Shown here piece after piece: positions 54,764 to 62,377 of a stretch of 64,000 bases of DNA. The translations under genes were made by a program, and so were the position numbers. Origin of the DNA: Bog-756 sp963727955 (lineage in GTDB: Bacteria; Actinomycetota; Acidimicrobiia; Acidimicrobiales; RAAP-2); NCBI GenBank assembly GCA_963727955.1, contig CAVSII010000003.1:62001-126000 (forward strand), read 5' to 3'. Under the pieces are notes generated by a model. It made no database searches. It was not told the DNA's origin and saw only the letters and a list, made by a program, of their open reading frames with translations. Each line of letters begins with the position of its first letter. Within the stretch, counting starts at the first letter, position 1.

Positions 54764-57529
54764 TCAGTTGGCGCCGTGGCAGAGCTTGAACTTCTTACCG
54801 CTCCCGCACCAGCACGGTTCGTTGCGCCCGATCTTCTCGCGGTCGGACTTGACGATGGGCAGTTGGGTCTCACCGTCGGGGGCCAGGTTGGGCACGCCGG
54901 TCACCGACCCGTTGCCTCCGCCGGCATCACCGTTGAACGACTCCTCTATCTGCAACGGGGCGGCCGCGAAAGCGGCGGCGATGCCCCCGTCACCCTGCAC
55001 CGGGTCATCGGCGGCGATGTAGTTGGCCCGGTCGAGGTCGGGCTCGGCGGCCGGCTCGGTCAGCACCTGCACGTGGAACACGTAGCGGAGGTAGTCATCG
55101 CTGATGCCCTCCATGAGCTTGCCGAACATGGCGAAGCCCTCCCGCTGATAGGCAACCAGCGGGTCTTGGTTGCCCATGGCCCGCAGGTTGATGCCCTCGC
55201 GCAGGTAGTCCATCTCGGCCAGGTGGTCCTGCCAGCGTTGGTCGATGATCTGCAGCATGATGTCCCGCTCGAGCTGGCGTGCCGTCTCTTCTCCCCCGGG
55301 GATGGTCTCGTCCCGATCGGCGTAGAGCTCGAGAGCTTCGGTGATGATCGACTCGGTGATCTGACCGACGGTGGTGGCATCGGCCAGGTCGTCGGCCACG
55401 AACTTGGTCGGGTAGTACTGGGTCAGCTCGGTGACCAGCCGGGCCAGGTCCCACTCCTCGGGGTATTCCGAAGGGCACGACGAGGCCACTACTTCGGTCA
55501 GAGTCTCCTGCAGCAGCTCGACGGTCTCCTCGTGCAGATCCTCGCCTTCGATGATCTGGTAGCGACGCCGGTAGATGACCTTGCGTTGTTCGTTCATGAC
55601 GTCGTCGTACTTGAGGACGTCCTTGCGGGATTCGGCGTTGCGCCCCTCGACCGTGTTTTGGGCACGCTCGATGGCCTTGGTCACCATTTTGGCTTCGATG
55701 GGAACGTCGTCGGGGAGAGCCCGACCCATCACCCAGTTCATGGCGCCGGTGGCGAACAGCCTCATCAGGTCATCCTCGAGGGACAGGAAGAAGCGACTCT
55801 CGCCGGGGTCCCCCTGGCGTCCCGACCGGCCCCGCAGCTGGTTGTCGATGCGCCGGCTCTCGTGCCGCTCGCTACCCAGGACGTAGAGACCACCGAGTGA
55901 ACGGACTTGGTCGCCCTCCCCCTCACAGACCTTCTCGAGCTCGGCCCGGATCTTCTCGAGCTCCGCCTCGCCCTCCTCAGTGGAAACATCGATGCCCCGT
56001 CCGGCCGCCTCCCGGGTAGCCAGTCCCTCGGGATTGCCGCCCAGGATGATGTCGACGCCGCGGCCGGCCATGTTGGTTGCCACCGTGACGCCGCCCACCC
56101 GACCGGCCTGAGCCACGATCTCCGCCTCCCGGAAGTGCTGCTTGGCGTTGAGGACCTCGTGGGTGATCCCCTTCTTCTCCAGCAGACGCGACAGGTGCTC
56201 GGACTTGGACACCGAGGCCGTGCCTACCAGCACCGGTTGGCCGCGCTCGTGGCGCTCGATGATGTCGTCGACCACGGCGGCGAACTTGGCGTCCTCCGAT
56301 TTGTAGATGAGGTCCGGCTTGTCCTCGCGGATCAACGGCTTGTTGGTCGGGATGGGCACCACCGGGAGGTCGTACGTGTTGGCGAACTCCGACGCCTCGG
56401 TCTCCGCCGTGCCGGTCATGCCGGCCAGCTTTTCGTAGAGGCGGAAATAGTTCTGCAGGGTGACCGTGGCCCAGGTGTGGTTCTCTTCTTTGATCCGCAC
56501 CCGTTCCTTGGCCTCCACCGCCTGGTGCAGTCCGTCCGACCAGCGGCGGCCGTCGAGCGTGCGTCCGGTGAACTCGTCGACGATCTTGACCTCGCCCTGC
56601 GCCACCAGATAGTCCTTGTCCCGGCGGTAGAGCTCCTTGGCCAGCAGTGCCTGGGTGAGGTGGTGCACGTAGTTGACGGCCACGGCGTCGTAGAGGTTGC
56701 CCACCCCGAGCTGCTTCTCGACCTTCTCGATGCCCTTTTCGGTGGGGACGACGATGCGCTTCTCTTCGTCGACCTCGTAGTCCTCCTCGGACCGCAGGGT
56801 GCGCACCACGCCGGCGAACTGGTAGTAGAGCTGGGCCGACTCGGCAGCAGGACCGGAAATGATCAACGGTGTGCGGGCCTCGTCGATGAGGATCGAGTCC
56901 ACTTCGTCGACGATGGCGTAGGGGTGGCCCCGTTGGACCATGGCGTCCTTGGAGCGGGCCATGTTGTCACGCAGGTAGTCGAAGCCGAACTCGGTATTGG
57001 TTCCGTAGGTCACATCGGAGAAGTACGCCTCGCGTTTGGCGGCGGGGTCGTCGATGTCCGGTCCGACCCGCCCGACCTTGAGCCCGAGGAACTGGTGGAG
57101 CTGGCCCATCCAGGCCGAGTCGCGGGTGGCCAGGTAGTCGTTGACGGTGACCACATGTACGCCCTTGCCGCTCAGAGCATTGAGGTAGACGGGCAGGGTG
57201 GAGACCAGGGTCTTCCCCTCTCCCGTCTTCATTTCGGCGATCCATCCGAAATGGAGAGCCATGCCCCCCATGACCTGGGCGTCGAAATGACGTTGGCCGA
57301 TGACCCGCCAGGCCGCCTCCCGCACCAGAGCGAAGGCCTCGACCAAGAGGTCCTCGAGGGACTCCCCGTTCTCGAGGCGCTGACGGAGGACGGGCGTGAT
57401 GGCCTGCAGCTCTGCGTCGGAGCGCGCCTCCATCTCCGGTTCGAGGGCGTTGACCAAGGGCACCAGCTCGGCCAGGCGTCGGACTTTCTTGCCCTCGCCG
57501 GCGCGGAGGACCTTGGTGAGCACGCTCAT
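54764..57529 (-). CDS. secA: Preprotein translocase ATPase SecA
   Basis: A 921-residue SecA, the motor of the Sec pathway. Walker A WIAEMKTGEGKTLVSTLPVY (about residues 97-116), NDYLATRDS, the DEVDSILIDEART Walker B, GTAETEASEF, TNMAGRGVDIILGG and SRFFLSLEDDLMRLF are in order. The C-terminal SEC-C zinc-binding motif CWCGSGKKFKLCHG is intact (SecB or ribosome docking). It is a full-length SecA1-type, consistent with a housekeeping gene. ATG 57529. The prfB start is immediately downstream; hpf lies upstream with a gap of about 130 bases. Confidence 0.97.
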   Translation of the reverse strand: MSVLTKVLRAGEGKKVRRLAELVPLVNALEPEMEARSDAELQAITPVLRQRLENGESLEDLLVEAFALVREAAWRVIGQRHFDAQVMGGMALHFGWIAEMKTGEGKTLVSTLPVYLNALSGKGVHVVTVNDYLATRDSAWMGQLHQFLGLKVGRVGPDIDDPAAKREAYFSDVTYGTNTEFGFDYLRDNMARSKDAMVQRGHPYAIVDEVDSILIDEARTPLIISGPAAESAQLYYQFAGVVRTLRSEEDYEVDEEKRIVVPTEKGIEKVEKQLGVGNLYDAVAVNYVHHLTQALLAKELYRRDKDYLVAQGEVKIVDEFTGRTLDGRRWSDGLHQAVEAKERVRIKEENHTWATVTLQNYFRLYEKLAGMTGTAETEASEFANTYDLPVVPIPTNKPLIREDKPDLIYKSEDAKFAAVVDDIIERHERGQPVLVGTASVSKSEHLSRLLEKKGITHEVLNAKQHFREAEIVAQAGRVGGVTVATNMAGRGVDIILGGNPEGLATREAAGRGIDVSTEEGEAELEKIRAELEKVCEGEGDQVRSLGGLYVLGSERHESRRIDNQLRGRSGRQGDPGESRFFLSLEDDLMRLFATGAMNWVMGRALPDDVPIEAKMVTKAIERAQNTVEGRNAESRKDVLKYDDVMNEQRKVIYRRRYQIIEGEDLHEETVELLQETLTEVVASSCPSEYPEEWDLARLVTELTQYYPTKFVADDLADATTVGQITESIITEALELYADRDETIPGGEETARQLERDIMLQIIDQRWQDHLAEMDYLREGINLRAMGNQDPLVAYQREGFAMFGKLMEGISDDYLRYVFHVQVLTEPAAEPDLDRANYIAADDPVQGDGGIAAAFAAAPLQIEESFNGDAGGGNGSVTGVPNLAPDGETQLPIVKSDREKIGRNEPCWCGSGKKFKLCHGAN

Positions 57530-57658
57530 GGGCTTCTCACTCTACCGTCGGGACCCGTTGCCCGACTACGAAACGGCGGGACAACGGGGATCCGTGCGAC
57601 AGGTCTGGGTGGCTGGTGCCCTGGGCCGATGTCAACGACAGCGCCGTGGCGCCCCCGG

Positions 57659-58024
57659 TCAGGCCGTGCGCACCTTCTCCCACACGACGGAGACGGAGTT
57701 GGCCGGTCGGTGGCGGGGGTGGCTACGGCCCACGATCCGGCCCTTGGTCTTCTCGAGCTGGTGCTCGAGCTTCTCCACCACCAGGTCCACCGCCACCAGG
57801 GGGAGGGGCGCTGCCGCCCGTGCCCGGAGTGAACGTCCCGGCCCGAAGATGATCACCTCACAACACTCGCGGTCGGCGATCCTCGGATTGTGCTCTTCGG
57901 AGAAGTGCACCTCGGCCCCGGCCAGGCCCGGACACAGGTGACCCAAGCGCCTGATCTTCTCCTCGGTGAGAGCTCTCACCTGGTCGGACACGATCCTTCT
58001 TCCGTGCGCGATGTTCACATCCAC
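57659..58024 (-). CDS. hpf: Short ribosome hibernation factor (HPF/RaiA family)
   Basis: A 121-residue protein of the HPF/RaiA (YfiA) family: VRALTEEKIRRLGHL with AEVHFSEEHNPR, and LRARAAAPLPLVAVDLVVEKL and LEHQLEKTKGRI characterise the S30EA-type beta-alpha-beta-beta-beta-alpha fold that binds the decoding centre in stationary phase. The long actinobacterial forms carry a C-terminal dimerisation domain that is missing here. The GTG at 58024 has a perfect AGGAGG seven bases upstream. It precedes secA, as in many actinobacteria. Confidence 0.8.
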   Translation of the reverse strand: MDVNIAHGRRIVSDQVRALTEEKIRRLGHLCPGLAGAEVHFSEEHNPRIADRECCEVIIFGPGRSLRARAAAPLPLVAVDLVVEKLEHQLEKTKGRIVGRSHPRHRPANSVSVVWEKVRTA

Positions 58025-58687
58025 GTGCTCGCCTCCTGTTGTGCTGTGTATGACTCCTCAGTGGTCGGCCGGTCCTCCTGGTCGGTCGTCAGGCTGTTGA
58101 TGGGTGGCTGGATGATGTCCTACTCGGCATAACCGTGAGCTGCGAGCGGCTGACCTGGTCTTTGACCCCACACTCGCCTGCAGTGAGACTGGTGACCGGG
58201 CCCCGGCGGCACCGACCACTGATGGTCGGTATCCCTACGGAACCCTCGATGGCACACGTCATCTCCTCTCCGCCCGCCCCCGACAGCCGGGGACGCCGCG
58301 GGCAGGTCTTACTCCTAAGCCGCACCATGCTCAGCAACCAGGAGTTGCCTTACGTGGGTCGTTTCGCCTGCGACTGGCATCGACTTGCAACCACAGACCC
58401 GCACGCAGCTCACGGGCTGGAGTCTACGCCTGTGCCTCGCCGAAAACAGGGGCCAGCACCCTGAGTTCACACGCTCGTCACGGCATCGACACGCAATGGC
58501 AACGGACGGGCTGCCGGCCGCCACGCCCCCTTCCTCGGCACGAATTGCCAGCTCAGAGCCTCAAAACTCCAGGGGGACAGACCTGGGGTGGTGGGACAGA
58601 CCCGAGGTGAGTGCCGTACGGCCTGCTCTGTTCGCCGCCTACCGGCCGCCCGGCGGGCCCACCTCCGCCCCCCCAGGGTCGGACGGA
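58025..58687. other. Intergenic stretch of 660 bases, nothing firm
   Basis: No reading frame with a domain or a ribosome site was found on either strand. On the minus strand a hairpin GCAACTCCTGGTTGC (near 58332-58346) stands upstream of hpf, and both the c-di-AMP and cobalamin riboswitch consensus sequences, as I remember them, do not match. The length is notable for this dense genome; it may carry the hpf promoter region and a small RNA. Confidence 0.4.
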
Positions 58688-59767
58688 CTACGGCGTGCCC
58701 GGCCCCAGGTACGCCTTGAGCTCGTCGAGGACCGGGATCGGACCGGGGTCGATGCCCTCGTTGCCGGCCAGGTAGAGGGAGACCACGTCCCCGATGAGGA
58801 CCAGGTCGAGCAACTGGGCCAGATCACCCTCGCCCGCCGCCCGCACCTCCACAATGTCGGCCACCACCTCGCGCAGGACGTCCTCGACGAAGGCGAAGCG
58901 TCTGCTGACCTGCGGGTGTTCGGCGTCGTGGCGCAGGTTGACCAGAGTGATGAGCTGGCGGGTGGCGTCGCCCTGCTGGCCCCATCCGGCCAACTCGTTG
59001 TGGCAGAGCTCCGGATACACGTTGTAGAAGGCCGGGCTCTTGGCATTCTCGTTGATCTGGGCCTTCCACCGGAGAGCGGCCACCGCCCCGAGGTCCTGGG
59101 CGCTGTGGACGAGGGGGATGGTCCGCCCGATCCGCCGGGCGATCTCCTCGGCCCGGTTGCCGGGACGGGCCAGTTCGTCGCGGCGGCGACGTAGCTGCTC
59201 GACAGCCTGGTCCACCCACTGCAGGGCTCCGGGGAACAAACCGATCTGTTCGAGCAGGACCAGCGGGGGCACGGCCATGGCCCCCAGGGCAGCGCGGGGC
59301 TGAGGGATGGTGGTGGGGACCGGCACCAGCGGTACGTCCCACTCACCGGCCATTGCCGCCAGGGCACCGCCCCCGGCCACCACGATGAGAGAGGCGCCGG
59401 CCTCGAAGGCGCTGGAGGCGGCCTCGACCGTCTCCTCGGTGTCGCCGGAGAAGGAGATGGCGAAAACCAGCGACCCGGTACCCACCGAGTCGGGGGGTTC
59501 GTAACCCTTGACCACGGTGATCGGCACCGGCATGAAAGGGGCCGCCGCCGCCACCAAGACGTCGCCGGCGAGACCGCTGCCACCCATCCCGAGGACGACC
59601 ACGTTCTCCACCCGTTCGGCCAGGGGGAGGTCCGACACCAGGGGGGCGGCGGCCACGGCCGCCTCGATCTGCTCGGGTAGGGCCATGGTGGCGGCCCACA
59701 TGCCGAGCGAGTCCACTGCCAACGGCGACCCCGGGGCTGCGTCTACGTCGCTCTGGTCAATAGTCAT
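58688..59767 (-). CDS. SIS-domain phosphoglucose/phosphomannose isomerase
   Basis: A 359-residue SIS-domain isomerase of the bifunctional phosphoglucose/phosphomannose type found in actinobacteria and archaea. The first SIS part is VVVLGMGGSGLAGDVL, then VKGYEPPDS, VFAISFSGDTEETVEAASSA (phosphosugar-binding S-x-S-G-x-T-x-E), and a C-terminal active-site stretch FYNVYPELCHNELAGWGQQG with conserved Glu and His. It interconverts hexose 6-phosphates feeding the phosphohexomutase two genes upstream. The start overlaps the Trm112-like stop (ATGA). Confidence 0.85.
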   Translation of the reverse strand: MTIDQSDVDAAPGSPLAVDSLGMWAATMALPEQIEAAVAAAPLVSDLPLAERVENVVVLGMGGSGLAGDVLVAAAAPFMPVPITVVKGYEPPDSVGTGSLVFAISFSGDTEETVEAASSAFEAGASLIVVAGGGALAAMAGEWDVPLVPVPTTIPQPRAALGAMAVPPLVLLEQIGLFPGALQWVDQAVEQLRRRRDELARPGNRAEEIARRIGRTIPLVHSAQDLGAVAALRWKAQINENAKSPAFYNVYPELCHNELAGWGQQGDATRQLITLVNLRHDAEHPQVSRRFAFVEDVLREVVADIVEVRAAGEGDLAQLLDLVLIGDVVSLYLAGNEGIDPGPIPVLDELKAYLGPGTP

Positions 59768-60009
59768 GCCGAGCCCACCTGTCCCGTGCTCTGGGCCTCG
59801 CCGGCTTCAGACCTGGCCATCAGCCGCTCGTGCTCGGCGCCGTCGACAGTGGTGGCTTCGTCGATCAACATGACCGGTATGCCGTCACGCACCTCGTAGC
59901 TCCGATGGAGCCGCGGGTTGTAGAGCCGGTCCTCGTCGGCGAAGTAGAGCAGTGGACCTTTGTCCTCCGGACAGGCCAGAACCTCAATCAAAAGCGGGTC
60001 GAGCGTCAC
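59764..60009 (-). CDS. Trm112-like small protein
   Basis: An 81-residue member of the Trm112/YcaR family: LLIEVLACPEDKGPLLYFADE at the start and LHRSYEVRDGIPVMLIDEAT in the middle are the signature (CPxCKGxL...YPIxDGIPxML). Only one of the usual cysteines is retained (CPEDKG), so zinc binding is doubtful. In bacteria the role of such proteins is unclear; in actinobacteria this gene normally sits, as here, between the isomerase and the phosphohexomutase genes. It overlaps the isomerase gene by four bases. Confidence 0.8.
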   Translation of the reverse strand: MTLDPLLIEVLACPEDKGPLLYFADEDRLYNPRLHRSYEVRDGIPVMLIDEATTVDGAEHERLMARSEAGEAQSTGQVGSA

Positions 60010-60132
60010 TGTCTATTCCTCTCTGGTCAATTGCCGGTCCGTTCGACCGCCGGCGCTGGTCGAGTGCCGGTCCGGTCGAGTGCCGGCGCCATCGTGGTCG
60101 ATGCACCCTGGAACGCTCCGCCCGCCCATGGA

Positions 60133-61524
60133 TCAGGAGGCCTGGAGCCGGGCGATAGCGGCTTGCACTTCGGCCACATGCTCCTCGCAGGCCACGTCGT
60201 CGGGTGCCTCCACATTGAGCCTCAACAGCGGCTCGGTGTTGGACGGACGCAGGTTGAACCACCAGTCACCCCGGTCCACAGTCAGCCCGTCGAGGCGGTC
60301 GACCGAACCCAGAGCCCCGTCGGCTGCCTCGACGTCGGCCGCCATCCGTTCCACCAGAGCGGCCGGATCATCCACGGTGGTGTTGATCTCACCGGAGTCG
60401 GCGTAACGGCGGAAGGGCGCCAGTAGCTCGGACAGGGGGCTTCCGGTCTTGCTCAGGAGTTCGAGGACGACCATGGCGGCGATGATGCCGGAGTCGGCCC
60501 GGTAGTTGTCACGGAAGTAGTAGTGGCCCGAGTGCTCCCCACCGAAAATGGCGCCGGTATCGGCCATCACCTGCTTGATGTAGCTGTGGCCCACCTTGGT
60601 GCGGATGCCGGTGCCCCCCTTTTCGGCGATGACCTCGGGCACCACCCGCGAGCAGATGCAGTTGTAGAGGACGGTGGCGCCGGGATGCTTGTCCAGCATG
60701 GAAGAGGCCACCAGTGCGGTGGTCAGGGAACCGTCGACCAGGGCCGCCTTCTCGTCGACCAGGAACACCCGGTCGGCGTCGCCGTCGAAAGCCAGACCGA
60801 TGTCGGCCCCAGCATCGACCACCGCCTGCTTGAGGGCGATCTGGTTCTCCGGTTGGATGGGGTCGGCCGGATGGTTGGGAAAGGTCCCGTCGAGCTCCGG
60901 AAACAGGATCTCCACCTCGAAGGGCAGCCCTTTGAACACCTCGGGAACGACCAGACCACCCATGCCGTTGGCCGTGTCGGCCACCACCCGCAAGGGGCGC
61001 AGGGAACCCACGTCGACAAAGGAGCGGACGTGGGCGGCATAGGCGCCGAGCACCGTGCGCTCCTCGAGGGGCGCCAGCCGGTCCACGTCGGGAGCGGGCA
61101 CACCCTCTGTCGCCCACTGGTCCAGCACGGCCTCGGCGGTGGCCTGAATTTCGTCCAGTCCGGTGTCGCGGCCGATGGGGCGGGCCCCGGCCAGACAGAG
61201 CTTGAGGCCGTTGTAACGGGCGGGGTTGTGGGAGGCGGTGAACATGGCTCCGGGAGCGTCGAGGCTGCCGGCGGCGAAATAGAGGAGGTCGGTGGAGGCC
61301 AGCCCCAGGTCGGTGACGGCCACACCTTCCGAGCGGGCACCGAGGGCGAAGGCCTGCGACAGTTCGACGCCGGAGTCGCGCATGTCCCTGGCCATCAACA
61401 GGGTCGGCGTCCCCACGAAACGGGCGACGGCCACCCCTATGGCCCGGAACGTAGTGGCGTCGAGCTCATCGGGGACGACACCACGGATGTCGTAGGCCTT
61501 GAAAACGTCGGCGAGGCTGGTCAT
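60133..61524 (-). CDS. manB: Phosphomannomutase/phosphoglucomutase (ManB-type)
   Basis: A 463-residue alpha-D-phosphohexomutase. The phosphoserine loop is FTASHNPARYNGLKL (about residues 98-112), the metal-binding loop DIGLAFDGDADRVF, the sugar-binding loop GGEHSGHYYFRDNYRADSG and the phosphate-binding C-terminal RPSNTEPLLRLNVEA. It converts mannose or glucose 6-phosphate to the 1-phosphates for GDP-mannose and cell-wall glycan synthesis. It belongs with the SIS-domain isomerase in the same operon. Confidence 0.92.
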   Translation of the reverse strand: MTSLADVFKAYDIRGVVPDELDATTFRAIGVAVARFVGTPTLLMARDMRDSGVELSQAFALGARSEGVAVTDLGLASTDLLYFAAGSLDAPGAMFTASHNPARYNGLKLCLAGARPIGRDTGLDEIQATAEAVLDQWATEGVPAPDVDRLAPLEERTVLGAYAAHVRSFVDVGSLRPLRVVADTANGMGGLVVPEVFKGLPFEVEILFPELDGTFPNHPADPIQPENQIALKQAVVDAGADIGLAFDGDADRVFLVDEKAALVDGSLTTALVASSMLDKHPGATVLYNCICSRVVPEVIAEKGGTGIRTKVGHSYIKQVMADTGAIFGGEHSGHYYFRDNYRADSGIIAAMVVLELLSKTGSPLSELLAPFRRYADSGEINTTVDDPAALVERMAADVEAADGALGSVDRLDGLTVDRGDWWFNLRPSNTEPLLRLNVEAPDDVACEEHVAEVQAAIARLQAS

Positions 61525-61705
61525 GGCCGGGCCATCCTATCCAGCCCGCCCGGCCGGACCGGGGGCCGTTGGCCGCTGGCCGGGAGGCCCGCCGGCAGCA
61601 TGCCCTGCCGTGCTCCCGGGTTCACGTCCTCGGGCTCAGCGCCCCCGGTTCGGCCCCTCGGTCACCGCCCCTCCGGACCCTCTCCCCTGATCCCGCTGCG
61701 CAGGC

Positions 61706-62368
61706 TCAGCCGCCGGGATCGCCGCCCTGGCCGCCGGCCAGCAATGCCACGACGTCGTCGGACATGGCCGTGCACAACTCACCGAGCAGAGCCATCCGGC
61801 TCCCGGTGTCGGCACAGACCAGCAGCCTCTGACGGTCGATGAGGTTGAGGGGGGCCAACCCGCAGAGCTGCCAGCCGGTGGCTTCGTCCCCCACGCCCAG
61901 GTCGAGATCGTGAGGCAGGGCGGGGACCTCCCCGAGCTCCGACAGCAAAGAGCACAGACGGCGAACGGCTGCCTCGGCCGAGGGGGTCGGGTCGGCCTCG
62001 CCACCGGTGGTGCCGGCACCGTCGGTGGGGTCTTCCGACAGCTCGTCGACCACGGCGCGCGGATAAGGGTCGTCGTACAGCCACTGTTCGACCCGGAGGC
62101 GATGGGTGCCTTCGGCCACCACCATCATCCGGCCGTCCTCGAGCTCGGCCAGGCGGGTGATCCGGGCCACCGTTCCCGTGTCCGCTCTCTGGTCACCGCC
62201 ACCCACCTCGGAGCCGCGGGTGATGAGGACCACACCGAAACAGTGGTCACCGGCCAGGCAGTCGGCCATCAAACGCCGGTAGCGCGGCTCGAAGACGTGG
62301 AGCGGCAGGACCGCCCCCGGAAACAGGACGGTAGACAGGGGGAACATGGCCAGCGATCGACCCACCAC
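61706..62368 (-). CDS. LON substrate-binding-domain protein
   Basis: A 220-residue stand-alone LON N-terminal (substrate-binding) domain protein without ATPase or protease parts. MFPLSTVLFPGAVLPLHVFEPRY is the family hallmark, then GDHCFGVVLITRGSEVGG, GTVARITRLAELEDGRMMVV and EGTHRLRVEQWL. A Gly/Asp-rich insertion at about 115-130 separates it from the helical C-terminus. Similar proteins are called LON peptidase substrate-binding domain-containing protein; function is unknown. The GTG at 62368 has the GGAGG ribosome site just upstream. Confidence 0.85.
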   Translation of the reverse strand: MVGRSLAMFPLSTVLFPGAVLPLHVFEPRYRRLMADCLAGDHCFGVVLITRGSEVGGGDQRADTGTVARITRLAELEDGRMMVVAEGTHRLRVEQWLYDDPYPRAVVDELSEDPTDGAGTTGGEADPTPSAEAAVRRLCSLLSELGEVPALPHDLDLGVGDEATGWQLCGLAPLNLIDRQRLLVCADTGSRMALLGELCTAMSDDVVALLAGGQGGDPGG

Positions 62369-62377
62369 GCCCTCCGG

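Noticed and set aside
58315..58524. Cys-rich 69-residue minus-strand frame
   Set aside because: No start with ribosome site, no family motif; probably chance in the gap before hpf.
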